Made by a program: the position numbers and the translations under genes. 64,000 nt of DNA from contig NC_135242.1 of the NCBI RefSeq assembly GCF_947623445.1, positions 2,232,001 to 2,296,000 of the forward strand, written 5' to 3'. Source of the stretch: Clavelina lepadiformis. Taxonomy: Eukaryota > Chordata > Ascidiacea > Aplousobranchia > Clavelinidae. Every line of letters begins with the position of its first letter. Within the stretch, counting starts at the first letter, position 1. Of the stretch, positions 10,850 through 22,834 are shown piece by piece. The notes beneath the pieces are model-generated. The model saw only the letters and a list, made by a program, of their open reading frames with translations. It was not told where the DNA came from and made no database searches.

Positions 10850-13800
10850 ATGGATAAATTTCTTGTAGCAATCTTTCTTGTATGTCTATGTACTGGTGTG
10901 CTGGGTGACACCCCAGCAAACTGCACCCATGAGGATTTAATCGGGACTTGGAATTTGTACGTCTCAGAGGGAGGCCATGACCGAACTTTAGACTGTTCCA
11001 ATCCCGGTATGTTGATGTTTTAGTGAATCCTTGTCACTGTTTTTATCCAGCATTTAAAATGATCAGGATAATTTCTTGCAGGGAAAGTCATGTATGTTAT
11101 TCCAATGACTTTTTCTGGAATGAATTCAATCGTCAAAAATTCGGACGGAGCCGTTGGGACATTTAATCTTATTTACAATCAGGTTGGTCAAAATAGACTT
11201 TATTATATGTCTATCATCTCATCTGTCACTGTCAGTCGTCTTTGTGTTTCTTGCGAAATAAATGTTATTAACGTATTGACATAAGTTATATTTTTTTGTG
11301 GTTTGTAGGGCTTCGAAGCGGTGGTCGGGTATCGGAAATATTTTGCTTTCTTCGAGTGGAAGACCGTTGATGCGAACCACTCCACCTACTGGTGTGACCG
11401 CACCATGTATGGTCAGTCTCACGATGTCCTCGGGAATGACTGGGCTTGCTTTATTGCCATAAAACAGCAAAAACATCCGTCAAGAATGTTGTTTGAATCA
11501 CGAAACTGGAAAGGAAATGTAGTTCGGAACCCAGCAGGCTCATATGAGTAAGCAACAACTTGTCCTACTGTATGATGTGCTGCTGTATCAGCATATTAGG
11601 ATATTGATTCTTTAAGTGAAGAGTCTTTGCACGATTTAGACTCGGCAATATTTTCTTATCTCTTGAACGTCGATTATCTTGATTAGCTTTTCCAGATAGA
11701 TCATATCCTAGTTCGTTCTTTTAGTAGTATTACCAACTTTGGAATTGTTGAGTAGAACCATTAGACAGGAGCAAATGTCATCAATGCCTTGCCAAATGTC
11801 ATTCACAACAACAGCGTAGAGCTGCTAAGTGTCGAACACGAGTCCCATGCTTGGGAGTTGGGCACATCGCTGCACTACCTAGCGGACCTAACTTGTTATT
11901 AGTGAACCTAGTTGTCCCTTTGATAGTTTAATCTGTTAACATTTATTTTGAATTTCTAAACCAGAAATGCTACTTCAACAACAAAGCTGTATTTGTGTAT
12001 TGTCACTGTAAACTCTGCAAAATTTTGTGTTTTGTAAATAGAAGCCAAGAGTTGCTGAACCAGCCATATGTGATCAAGAAGAAATTTGTTAATCAAATCA
12101 ACAAAGAACAAAAGTCTTGGGTGGCCCAAGCTTACCCAGAGCTCGGTAAAATGTCGTACGGAGATGTGCTGAAGCGTTCTGGTTACGGAAATGGTCCTAT
12201 TACCAGGTATTGTAATATACTCAAATGCAGGGCCGCAAAATACAACAAAATTAATTTATGGTTTTAAAGTTTTTTTCATCAATTTTGACATCAGACCAAA
12301 CCTTCCCCACAAACTTAAATTTGTGAGCAATTACGTGAAAGCAAGACTTCCAGAAGCTTGGGACTGGAGAAATGTGAATGGACAAGATTTTGTATCCCCC
12401 ATTCGAAATCAGGTTACCGCCAATAAGCGACCACGATTTCGTTTTGTTTCTTCCTCGACTTTCATCAACTTTTTTGGTTACTAATGTTTGTCATTACTAT
12501 GTGACGTCATAATGCCTTCTGTGATGCACAGGGTTCGTGTGGAAGTTGTTATGCTTTCGCATCGATGGCGATGTTGGAGGCACGTATCAGAATCATGACC
12601 AATAACACTCAAACACCTGTTTTTTCCACGCAAGAGGTCGTGTCCTGTGGTGAATACTCACAAGGTATTGGATTTATTGTAGAGAAAAACTTCATTTGCT
12701 GAATGTTACAGCACAGTTATAATAAAATTAAATTTTTCATTTCAAAACCGCGTGCGCCAATACCGAACTTAGAACAACACAGCACAACACAGAACTCCTT
12801 AAAATTAAACTTCGAAATTACTTAGGATGCGACGGGGGATTCCCCTACTTAATCGCCGGTAAGTACGCCCAAGATTTCGGGGTCGTGGAAGAGCACTGCT
12901 ACCCCTACGTGGGAAAAGATACCCCCAGCTGTAAGCCGGCGGTGGCTAATTGCAAGCGAACCTACGCGGCCAAGTACGAATACGTTGGCGGTTACTATGG
13001 CGCTTGCTCTGAAGAGGTAATGAAGCAAGATTTGGTGGCAAATGGTCCCGTTGCCGTTGGGATTGAGGTAAAGGAATTTTTGTTACGTCCATAAATTTTC
13101 TACCATTCAAAATGCTTAGATCGCGTTTATGCTGTTTTTAAATCAACCAATCATTGCAGTGATTATAGTGGTACAAATGGTACCATGTGTCACTCGCAAA
13201 TCGTTTCCACTTACGCAGCGATTTGCACACGTTTCTAAAATAACTTTACAAAACTTTTTGCTTTATTGCGTCATAAACTCATTTAATATGGCAGTCATGT
13301 GACATCGGACAAACGCAGACAAAGGGAATTAAAATTTGATGCGCTTTCAAAATCACGCAATTGAATAGATTTGCTACGTCATGCTGACACGGTGATCTCG
13401 TAAAACACGCGTCGTATCATATGACGTGGATTTTTTATTAATTTCAACTTCCAACGTGTTGTGAGAAGGATTCGCCAATGCACAAATTTTTCAAACAAGA
13501 CTTGCAACTGTGTGCGCGACTTCAGTCCAAGACTTCTCACGCCAACTACATTCCTGCCCCATTGCACATGTTATAGATGAAAGCAACTAACCCAAATCCA
13601 ACGCTATAAATGCGCACACTTCCATCTTCGTGCTACTTTTCGGTGTGAATGACCAATTTTCATTATTTCGAAGGTCTACGAAGATTTCCAGCTCTACAAA
13701 AGTGGAATCTACCACCACGTTACCGAATTAAGGTCACCGCTAGATGGAGCCTTTAATCCATTCGAGCTAACCAACCACGCGGTCCTCGTCGTCGGTTTCG

Positions 13801-13958
13801 GAGCAGACTCAAAGACTGGCGAAAAGTACTGGATCGTGAAGAATAGCTGGGGCGAGACTTGGGGTGAAAAGGGGTACGTTCGCATCAGGAGGGGGACGGA
13901 CGAGATTGCCATCGAGAGTCTCGCTGTACAGAGCTTTCCAATCCCACAATTGCAGTAG
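10850..13958 (+). CDS. CTSC: Cathepsin C (dipeptidyl peptidase 1), complete, 8 exons
   Basis: Exons 10850-11006, 11082-11182, 11309-11547, 12042-12206, 12295-12412, 12532-12664, 12826-13067, 13674-13958 join in frame to 479 residues (human about 463). Residues 1-19 are a signal peptide. The mature protein begins DTPANC, the exclusion-domain start whose Asp anchors the substrate amino terminus in this enzyme. The exclusion domain runs through LIYNQGFE and [12 protein letters not shown] linker and the papain-like domain follow: oxyanion Gln before GSCGSC266YAFAS, His420 in [14 protein letters not shown], and Asn442 in KNSWG. The conserved FVSP(I/V)RNQ and [18 protein letters not shown] blocks are present. 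The enzyme removes dipeptides from protein N-termini in lysosomes and activates granule serine proteases in vertebrates. GTDEIAIES has Ile where the vertebrate enzyme has Cys. A SINE-like element sits in intron 3. An AATAAA lies at 14296. Confidence 0.96.
11618..11890 (-). repeat. tRNA-derived SINE-like element, copy 2, in cathepsin C intron 3
   Basis: On the minus strand an A-box-like TAGGTAGTGCAGCG (inside 11869-11886) is followed by a B-box-like GTGTTCGACACTT (11827-11839). The tail has GGCAAGGCATTGATGACATTTGC and ends TAAATCGTGCAAAGACTC. It aligns in the same order with the copy at 7128-7415. It is antisense to cathepsin C and wholly inside the intron between 11548 and 12041. Confidence 0.6.
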
Positions 13959-14639
13959 AGCGGGAATGTTTCAACTTTGTAAATGCCCCATGAAAATCGC
14001 CACACGTGCAATACACAATAATTAATCAACTGAACCTGATGATGAACAGTCTGATGAGAATGAAACTGAAGAATTTTACCATGAACCTTATCGTCGTAGT
14101 AAGTAGATTGCTTTCATATACAATGTTTTACCCACTCGACAGTATTGTTTGATTCACACTTTTCGTTACGTTTTTCCTATAAAGTCATCAGTGTTTTTTG
14201 CTAATGTGTCCGGTTTCGACCTTTATCGAACGCACATATTCCCCCATTTCTCATCTGCATCGTGTGATTTATGCAAATATCCCCTGTATCTTGTTAATAA
14301 AACGTCATCATGACAAGTCATGCGTGAGTGCATTTTCTTACCAAAAGCCCCTGTATTGAAAGAGGTCGCCGTTTGTCCGATACAGAGTAATTTTTTACCA
14401 TAACGTTCCCGTAGAATGTTAACAATATTTGTTCAACGACCAAACCCATGTTATTCAAAATTCTACAAACTTAAGTGGTGGCGAAGGGTAAAAGTAACTT
14501 AAAGCATCCGCAGCTGGCTGACCGGAAATGTTTAGTTTGAAATAAGCCCGACCCCGACTTGCTAGATACTCAAGCAAGCTAAGACAGGTTTTATCAAATT
14601 AATGTGTAATTTCAGTGCCAGTCAAAGCGGCAGATTTTA

Positions 14640-15081
14640 ACTTACATCTGGCATGTGCAACCTTTTTCACTGGAGGGCCAAATACAAAATTTTGAATGAC
14701 AACGCGGGCCACATGATTTTTTCAGAAAAAATTAGTATCGTAAAACGACTTTCCTATGCAGTTTATGTAGTTAAGAAATAGATTTAATGCAGTCCACGAC
14801 ACACTTGTGCGACAATTTATTGAAAAACTTTTTCAACAGCTTTTTCAAACTGCTAATCTCGCATTGCGAAATTATGCAACGCAGCATTGTTACATCACAA
14901 AGGGCAATATTTCTATACACAGCGTGCGAAAATTTCCATTGCTTTGATGTAAACTGCATGAAATAGTGATGGCTAGTATGAAGTTCTAACATTTTGCTGA
15001 GCACCACGCGGGCCGCACGGAACAACCTGGCGGGCCGCAGTGCGGCCCGCGGGCCACTGGTTGCACATGTCTGACTTACAT
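14640..15081. mobile_element. Non-autonomous hAT-type element (MITE) with 8-bp target duplication
   Basis: The element is 14648-15073. It is flanked by perfect 8-bp direct repeats ACTTACAT at 14640-14647 and 15074-15081. The terminal inverted repeats read CTGGCATGTGCAACC at the left and CAGACATGTGCAACC (reverse complement) at the right. Eight-bp duplications and CAG-like termini are hAT superfamily traits. The 426-bp interior has no transposase frame. The right end is a very GC-rich GGGCCGC-type segment. Confidence 0.85.
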
Positions 15082-15750
15082 GTATCTTAAGTCAACTCGC
15101 CAAACAGTATTTTTGAGCCATGATACTGTTTTATTTATTCAGCCGTTCTATTCGCATTGCGAGTCTTTCAATAGAATCAAAGTTATGTCCCACTTTCCCT
15201 GCAATAAGAATGCTGCTTGCGAAGGGATAAAACCTTCAGCTCATCGTCAGAAAGTGCAAAAAGATTAAAAATTTATTTCAAGGAATACATCATAATCCAC
15301 TTAAAAATCTAAGAACCAATTACAGGATAAATTTCATCATTGCTAGAAATGCTCGCCACACGAAAGGAAGGCTGCGTGACGTGACAATCACGTAACAATA
15401 GTAACGAGAAAATTAAACTTATGTAAACCAATAGCAATGAGAGCGGGAAAATAAAACGTCTAAAGCGAGGGGTCAACAAAGGCCGACATCGTTTGCGGCT
15501 GCGTTGTATAATCTAAGTCATAATTGCAAACAATTGCGACCTCACGAATGCAAAATGCGCACGATTTACAAAAAATACAACATGGTGCTGCATGGCTATA
15601 GCACACAGACGAATGAGACGAGTTCTCAGACAAGCAAAAAATGTCATAAAAAATGAAACATGCAAAACATAAGGAGGCATGATTAGAAAAAGCCTGGAAG
15701 ACACTTCGGCGAGGTCGAGCAGCCAAAACCCACAAAGGTGTGTTGGGTGA

Positions 15751-15762
15751 CCGCCATCTTGG
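15751..15762 (-). promoter_or_regulatory. YY1-like motif (CCAAGATGGCGG)
   Basis: The minus strand carries CCAAGATGGCGG, the extended YY1 or core-initiator sequence often found just inside the first exon of broadly expressed animal genes. About 85 bp upstream on the same strand is a pyrimidine tract ending in CAG. It could mark an uncharacterised minus-strand transcript in 15.4-15.8 kb. There is no supporting gene model. Confidence 0.25.
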
Positions 15763-17603
15763 GGAGGACATATCTGTGACTGCGATACGGTAGCCTGGGA
15801 TTGCTTCATGAGGTAGGGGGCGATGGAAGAAATCTGGAATCAAAAAAAGGTTTTGTCATTGTTGTATGTACAGTACATTGTTACTGTTGCGTTAACTGCA
15901 AAAATGCACTTATTTTGAGATTTTAATCACGTGATAGCGCAGAAAGTTTCGGCTTTTGATAAATATGCTCTCGTCGTCTTCCTTGCTTAATATCGCCACT
16001 AATCCTACTTCAGGCAAGAAGTAACACTATTATGCTAAAAAAAACTTGCTATACTGCCGTCCATAAATACCTCACTTTCATAATATTGCAGGTTATGACC
16101 GAAAACGGTATATGCCCAAATAAGGTAAAGCGAATAGGCTTGAAATCTCGCAAAACGTCGATGCTATCGCCAAGAATATAAACAATCGTTTAGACTTCAC
16201 GGCTGGCTGCAAGTTAAATATCTGGGTGAAAAATTCCTGAGCGGATGAAAAACCAACTAATCCCTCCAGACATGCAAGGTGGCTTAAAGACTATCTTCAC
16301 TAACCTTTTGCTTGACAACAAACAGTGCTTTTTATCCGATATAATCAAATTAATAGGAGCTTCAAAATGATCTTATACGCCAATATAAACACAAATTAAA
16401 CACTTCGACATATTTCGAATCCTTCGATTCATCAATAAACAGCAAACGTATGCATTAGAAAAATCTCTATAAATGTCTGTTCGCGAACATTAGCCGGATA
16501 AATGAGGTAAAACGTGAAAAAAATTAGAAAGTTTCTGCAGAATTCAGGACTTAAATCTGAAAGCTTTAACCAAGACACAAGATGACCATAATCCCATCAA
16601 CCATGTAAATTTAAATCATTCGCCAACAAATAACCACTAACAGACAAGATTAACAACGAACGAAGAAGCGCTTACATGCTGTGGTGAATGGTGATACATA
16701 AAGTTGTTTTTCGACAAACTTGAATTTTAAAAAGATAACTTTCAGTCTGGGAAGAACAAAATAACCACTTGTAATGGCTTGTGTGCCGAAGTAATTTTAA
16801 AGTGCTGATGTTTTTGTAACAAACAAAGCAAAGTAATCAGTTTATTTTGACAGCATTACTCATCCTATCGAATGTGCTTGAGTGAACGACCATGGTGTCG
16901 GGTTTTAGACATTTTTCTATGACCGGTTGATCGTTCTAAAAGCAATTGTTCGACGGCGTTTGGAAAACACAAACCTAATGGAAGAAAAAACAGTCAACAA
17001 AAAACATCTTTAAGGTTAACAAATTTCTATTAATTTGGACACCAGCCTTTCACGTCGGTTGAAAGTAACATTTGCTTCTAACTAATTTATATTGACAGTG
17101 TCCAACACACTCACAGTCACACATGACAAAGAAACGTTCGAAAGCTGGTCATTAAATTAACGAAAATACATAGCATGGATGGAAGAGGTGCTACTTGATG
17201 AATACTTCTATACTCAAGGAGATAATCACGGCTCTGCCATGGTCTATTTTTAATTAAAACGATGATTGCAAAAAAGAAAGTCGAATAACATTGCAGTGTT
17301 GCATGATGGACAATCTTATCAGAAATTTCATTGGCCACAGACGGTGAGGCAAAATAAACATACTAACGCTAATTAAAATTCCTTATCCCAACACAGTTAA
17401 CTTTGCCAAAATAAGCTTGCTCGTTAACACAGGAAACCACTGGCACATTCGCGTTACTTTCTGGCCTATGGTGCCTACCGAGAGTTACAAATAAATCGCT
17501 TGGTTTCAATTTCACAAAACCACTTCAAAGAACAGTTTTTGTTTCAGACGAGTTTAGTTGATAGAATAAACACTTTACCACCATTGTACCTGTGCTGGCT
17601 TCG

Positions 17604-17609
17604 TTTATT
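17604..17609 (-). terminator. Candidate polyadenylation signal of the FAM110-like gene
   Basis: AATAAA on the minus strand, about 320 bp after the stop codon at 17931. A strong splice donor lies between the two, so other 3' ends are possible. Confidence 0.4.
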
Positions 17610-17930
17610 GATCTATTCTTTCACTGTCCGTTATTTCTTTAAATTAAATAACTTGGTGATAACTGGTACATTTTTAACCTCATATTTACGCTGTAACTCA
17701 CAGCAAATCAAATACAGATAGACACAGATCATAAAACAAACCTCATCTTAAGCCTGCACCTTAGTTCTACTTGTAACTTAGCACAAACACTCAGTCTAAC
17801 TATGAGTTAAAGAACACGTGAGCACTTCACTCAAATAATCTGGAGAGTTGATCAGTTTGAAAATTAAAGCTGCTCAAAAATATTTTTTAGATGATAGAAA
17901 TGATAGAAAAGCTGAAACTTACCTAAATGT

Positions 17931-20900
17931 TCATACATCAGATTCCTTAGGAATGTTGCCAGGCACCTTCTGATAGGAACTTACTCTCGGAGGGATTGGA
18001 GGTGGATACGCAGGAAACGGAGCTTGGGGTGTGTTGCATAATCGCACGGGTCTGTTAGGAACCGGAGGGGGTGGCATCGAGGACTGGGTGTGTCGGGGCG
18101 AACGAGGTGATGTGTTGGAATTCATGGATTTCTTGCAGGTCATCAACCATCTCATGATCCGAGCATTCTTCTCAATGATGCTGACAGGAGGAACGTGAGC
18201 AAGGCCTGCTGTGGCCGGATCAACATCCATCGATTCATCCGGGCTATCCCGGACATAAGCGGATGCTCCTGATGCAAAATATTTTGTTTTCAGACGCAGA
18301 GAGCTTCAAGTTTTAACGTAGGATTTTCACAAAGCATTTAAACCAAAAAAGACTAATCGTAACATGCCAAAATGACATCCAACGTCTTTATTCAGCAAAA
18401 GCTGACTTTCGCTGCATGAGGTTATAAAACTGAGACATCTAGTAGAGTGTCAAATTGTGGGCAAGATCTAAGACCAACCTGCGAAGGAGAAATCGGATTC
18501 GCTGCTGACATGCGCGGTCGTGAAAAGAGTGTCCTGTGACATAGGAAGCGGGGACTTGACGCCTTCCTCCATCCCCATTGTTGAAAAGAAACGATCGAGT
18601 TCGCTTTGGAAAATGCTCACATCTGATTTGGACCTGGGATGTAAAATCCATGGCATGAAGTTTGACTTGTTGATGTATCGCATTGTGTATACTTTATGTT
18701 AATGTTTGTAGACTAAAATCTTCTTAAAACTAACATTTAACATTCGTCTAAAAATAAACCTAAGCCCAGTTGGTCATCAACAATGTCTTCAAAGAGCACA
18801 ACGAAAACTATTTGTAAGAAATGTCACTACTTGTGAAAGACAAGTCTGCAACCCACCTTTGCCGGTTACGCTTCAGCGATGAGCTTCTAGACGAAGTGGG
18901 TGTCCGTTTCAAGGACGAATACGGGGTTGACGACGCCGATCGTGACCCATGATGCTGGGTCATGTGAGCAGCCTAAAATTGCATGATGAGAATAAGAGGG
19001 ACTATGGAGGAAAGTGTCACTTACAACCAACCGCTTCCTCGTACAAGATAGAAGAGAAATTTTACTCAACTGACAAGTGTTTACTCGACACACATCAGCA
19101 AATTGTCTGTTGTAGTTGAACATCGAATGACATTTAACTGCTACTTCATTTTACCTGTTTGTGGGGTGACATTGCAGGGGATGCGGGCCCATTGTTGTGT
19201 CGTTTGGTGTTACCCCGATTGTTAGACATGGGGTAGGGATATGTAGGTTTTAATGGAGTGGCATGGGTTGCATTGTTGCGTTTTCCGCGCCTGGGCTTCA
19301 GATCTGATGCTGTTAAAGCTAAAATCACAAATATCAAATTACAACCAATACACTTCATGCACGGCACCAAAATGTAGAACTTATCGTAAATCTTTCTGCA
19401 ATTATTTAGCAAACAACCGAGATGTTGCCAACCTGTGAAAGGCTTGTTCACGTCACCAGAAGCAGAACTCGATGTGTTTTGTGACTTCATAGTGTTCAAG
19501 TGCTCCTCTTTGGAAGGATTTCTTCTCAGAGAATTGGACATGCTTCTGTAAAATGAATGAGAATCAATATAAATTCCATAAGATAGATGATTACGACACT
19601 ATTACAAACACGTTGTTAATTTAAACAGTGTTTAAGTGCATGAAACCAAAGCCTAAGTATTAAACAGTAATATAGTTTAAGCAAAAAGTCAGGAATGTTT
19701 AATGTAAGTCTCATACAACTCACTTCGATGAATATTCTGGGGCAACCTCCCGTCTCGACCTGGGGGCCAACATGGGTGAATTGGGAATCCCTGAATTCAT
19801 TTGGTTGTTGGTAGGAGCAAGATCGATTCGATTTAACGGCTGATTGTCGTTGGAGTTCAACCATTGTCGCTGATCTGAAGTATTCTTTCTAACCGGAACA
19901 TCGTATCTATAACCGCTCGAATGTCGATTTGATGAACCCGGGGAGGATTGAGTGGATACAAGATTTGTTAAGGTTGCTGATGACGGTTTCGACGTGATGT
20001 CGACGTCATTGCCCCCAAAACTAATTCCATCGTCACCGGTCGATGTTTTTGATCTTGAACTTTCTGGAGTTTTTGATCTTAATCGTTCACTGCCATCACT
20101 ACCAACGCCACGCAGGAAAGTGTTGCTATTTTCCACTACGGTGGGGTTCTTCTCCTGGTAACCAGCAGGCCCAACAAGGGTCTTACAGTCCATACTTGCA
20201 TCAGGAGACATGCTGTTATAAGCCGTGTCCATGTCGTCATCCGCTTCCAAGGGATTTAAAATTTCTTCCAAAGCTTCGGTTAGGCTCTTTCGGCTGCCGG
20301 GTTGATTTTGGTAACCAGAGTCTATGATGACAGAACAAAAAAGTAAGGTAAATACAAGCTCTTTAAAATAACACCTACCACCTTGTACCTAGTTCACATA
20401 AACAGCAAATTCTAATTGAACTATGAGTTCTTATTCACACTTGCAGGTCACTCAACACTCACCCCCTTCGTGGTATGAAATTCGATTTCCACCTTTTTTA
20501 CACTCGAACGTGGAAGGTGGGACTCTGCTCCACGACTTGCGTTGACGCGGTGTGTTGCTGAAGGGACCGGACATCATCATGTCAGGCTCGGGTGTCAAAG
20601 ATGTCGGTGATTTTGACTGAAAGTTTTTCGACACAAACTTTTAACTCAATAACATTTTACTATCAAGAGCACTTAAAGTTTTAAGTGTACAGGCCGCATT
20701 ACACTATTCTTGTGCCTTGGCAGTCCGCAAACAATGTTCAAATTTTTTATCTCAAAATTTGTGATTAACTACAAGCCTTGGCTTATCAAATCGGCTAAAT
20801 TATTTAGTTCCTCTGTTTTGGACAGACTTTAAGCAGCCCTGGATTAGATAGTGCTCAGACTAAGTTCAATCACAAACTTAGTCAAAGGCACGTAACTTTA

Positions 20901-22834
20901 CGCATTAGCTAATGGACCTACCATTACCAGCTGAAGACTGTTGTCCATTGTCTGTGCAATATCCAGGGACCGGCGTTTGTGTCGCTGTGAAGATATCCTT
21001 CGAACACTTGAACTATTTTGATTGGGGACTTCATTGTTGTTATCTTTTTCATCACAATTAATCGTGTTATATACAATACATGTACAACAAGTATCGTGTT
21101 GGAATACGTGGTAATTCAATTCTTTGTATTTAAATGAAAAATAAAGTAAACCGTACATAATGAAGTAACTGAAAATATGAAATAAAGTACAAAAATATGA
21201 CTGCAACTCACTTTGTGTTGATTCATCTTTGCCAGATAACGAACTCCGTCTTCGTGATCGCTCGGACCTACTTTGTTTTTCTTTCGAAGGCTCATTGCGC
21301 ATTGCATTTTGGGAAGCTAAATTTTCATTAACCCTGTTCTCTATCACAGCCAATGGTCTTCCAATGGCGGCCGACTTTTCAGGAAAAGAAAAATTTTCTC
21401 TTAAAGCAGGGTGATTATTTTCAGCACTGAACTCTGGTTTACTGGAGCTATGGCTTAAATGGTTCCTTGGCACCACTGTGAAGGTTTTTGGAATATGTTT
21501 ACTGGGAGATGAAGAGTTTTCATTTTCATTGCTTGCAGGATTTCCACGAGAATTACTGCTCTGCTTCGTGCTTCCAACTTTCTTTAAATTCTGTCGAGCG
21601 TGCTTTAGTTGGCTCCTTGGGCTCATCACAACATCTGCGGAAGTGTTTGATTTCGATGGATTCACCTCGGTAGTTTCAGTTCGTTCTCTAACTCGTGTTA
21701 AGTTGGCACCTACACTTGCAGATCGCATTTTGCTCGATTTTGTGTTCGTTGACCGAGACTGTCGCCCTCTGGTGGCTTCGTTTGATTCATTACCATTTCC
21801 GGCAATGGTGGATGTAACTGCTTTTATACCTTCCTTGGCTTTACTGAGGTAAGAAGAGAGAGACTTTTCTGTCCGATTGTCTTTAGATTGCTGGACTCGA
21901 TTTGAATTTCGATCAGCAGGACCACAGTTTAAGTCTTTTAGTTTCGTGCCTGGAGGAGCTCCTTGACTCATTGATGATTGCCCGGAGTTTATCGATTTAT
22001 GACGAAATCGATTTGAATTTTGGAACTTGTTTTTATAGCTAACGTCCATGTCTGTGTTCGATCGGCTCAGTTTCTGGTGCCCGGATTGTCCACTGGTATA
22101 ACTTCGGCTTGACAGGCCGCCGCTGAGTCTTCTGTCCAATAACATCTCATTAGTGACATCATTGTTAACGGACTCACTGACGTCATCGTCGTCAACAGTA
22201 ACCGGTGAACCGGTGGATGCTGTGCCCATTGAATGGCTGCCGGTGCTGTCATTGTGATGTGATGATTCTGTAAATTGTTTATTATTAGCTATCCATACTG
22301 TAAGTTAAGTGTACCACCATGGAAAAGTGGTCTTCCGTCCAACTATTTCTACAATCAATCGAAAATGCTTATGGTCAGTATGCACTAATTGATTTGAATA
22401 TTGAGTAAGCTTGTAAGTTTTCATGAACATATATGCTACATGCAGTACAACAGACTGAAACCTTCAAGAAAAGTAGCATGCAAGTTTTAAATAAGAGGTA
22501 AGAGTTAAAGATAAGAGTTTTTATTGCATATTAAATCAAGAAAACCTGTCTAACCATTAGTGGCTCTTCGTTGTCGTGCTTTTGCGCTCTTCACATATTT
22601 TAACCGATCGGCTTCAAGTCTTTCAGCAGCGGTCTTACGACGATGATCTGAATCTTTTAAAATTAAACATCGGCAATTAAATGACAATTATTTCCTTAGG
22701 TGTATAATTATAACTTTATTTAACTCTACACTAGAGGTCTTACTTCGAGATGAAACATTGTTTGATCGAAAATATTCTGGCCCCTTATTGAGAATCCGCA
22801 AAGGAGTTTTACTCAACGGATCTGCTGTTGACAT
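17931..22834 (-). CDS. FAM110-like protein, greatly enlarged, 11 exons
   Basis: Exons in transcript order: 22744-22834, 22555-22647, 21212-22267, 20922-21043, 20463-20616, 19724-20321, 19433-19545, 19155-19309, 18857-18972, 18479-18633, 17931-18268. They sum to 2,991 nt (996 residues) with all phases closing. The N-terminus has PLRILNKGPEYFR and then AAERLEADRLKYVKS, the FAM110 N-terminal signature. The C-terminus has RSKSDVSIFQSELDRFF and VSIIEKNARIMRWL, the FAM110 C-terminal signature, followed by a Pro-rich tail. Vertebrate FAM110 proteins are about 300-370 residues and associate with centrosomes and spindle poles; a cytoskeletal role here is by analogy. The middle 600 or more residues are low-complexity Ser/Asn/Arg/Lys and probably disordered. 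Some boundaries have alternatives: the exon starting at 21043 could begin earlier, the one ending at 20922 could end at 20928, and the exon-2 and exon-8 starts each have a second in-frame AG. Confidence 0.85.

Larger units (their letters stand above)
13959..17930. other. Region between cathepsin C and the FAM110-like gene
   Basis: Convergent 3' ends flank this region: cathepsin C on plus (AATAAA at 14296-14301) and the FAM110-like gene on minus (TTTATT at 17604-17609, i.e. AATAAA on minus). A hAT-type MITE lies at 14648-15073. Around 15.46-15.84 kb there is a more GC-rich patch with a minus-strand open frame lacking an ATG and a YY1-like CCAAGATGGCGG. No family could be recognised, so I do not call a gene. 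Confidence 0.5.

Noticed and set aside
11827..11890. tRNA gene on the minus strand in cathepsin C intron 3
   Set aside because: A and B boxes are present but the stems do not pair as a cloverleaf and a SINE tail follows. Better explained as a tRNA-derived repeat.
15460..15843. 127-codon minus-strand open frame as a protein-coding gene
   Set aside because: It starts at TTG, has Cys/His/Ser-rich random-looking composition and no recognisable domain. Kept only as a possible transcript region.
21478..21852. 124-codon plus-strand frame inside the FAM110-like gene
   Set aside because: It is the antisense shadow of the long exon 21212-22267, whose serine-rich codons open the opposite strand.
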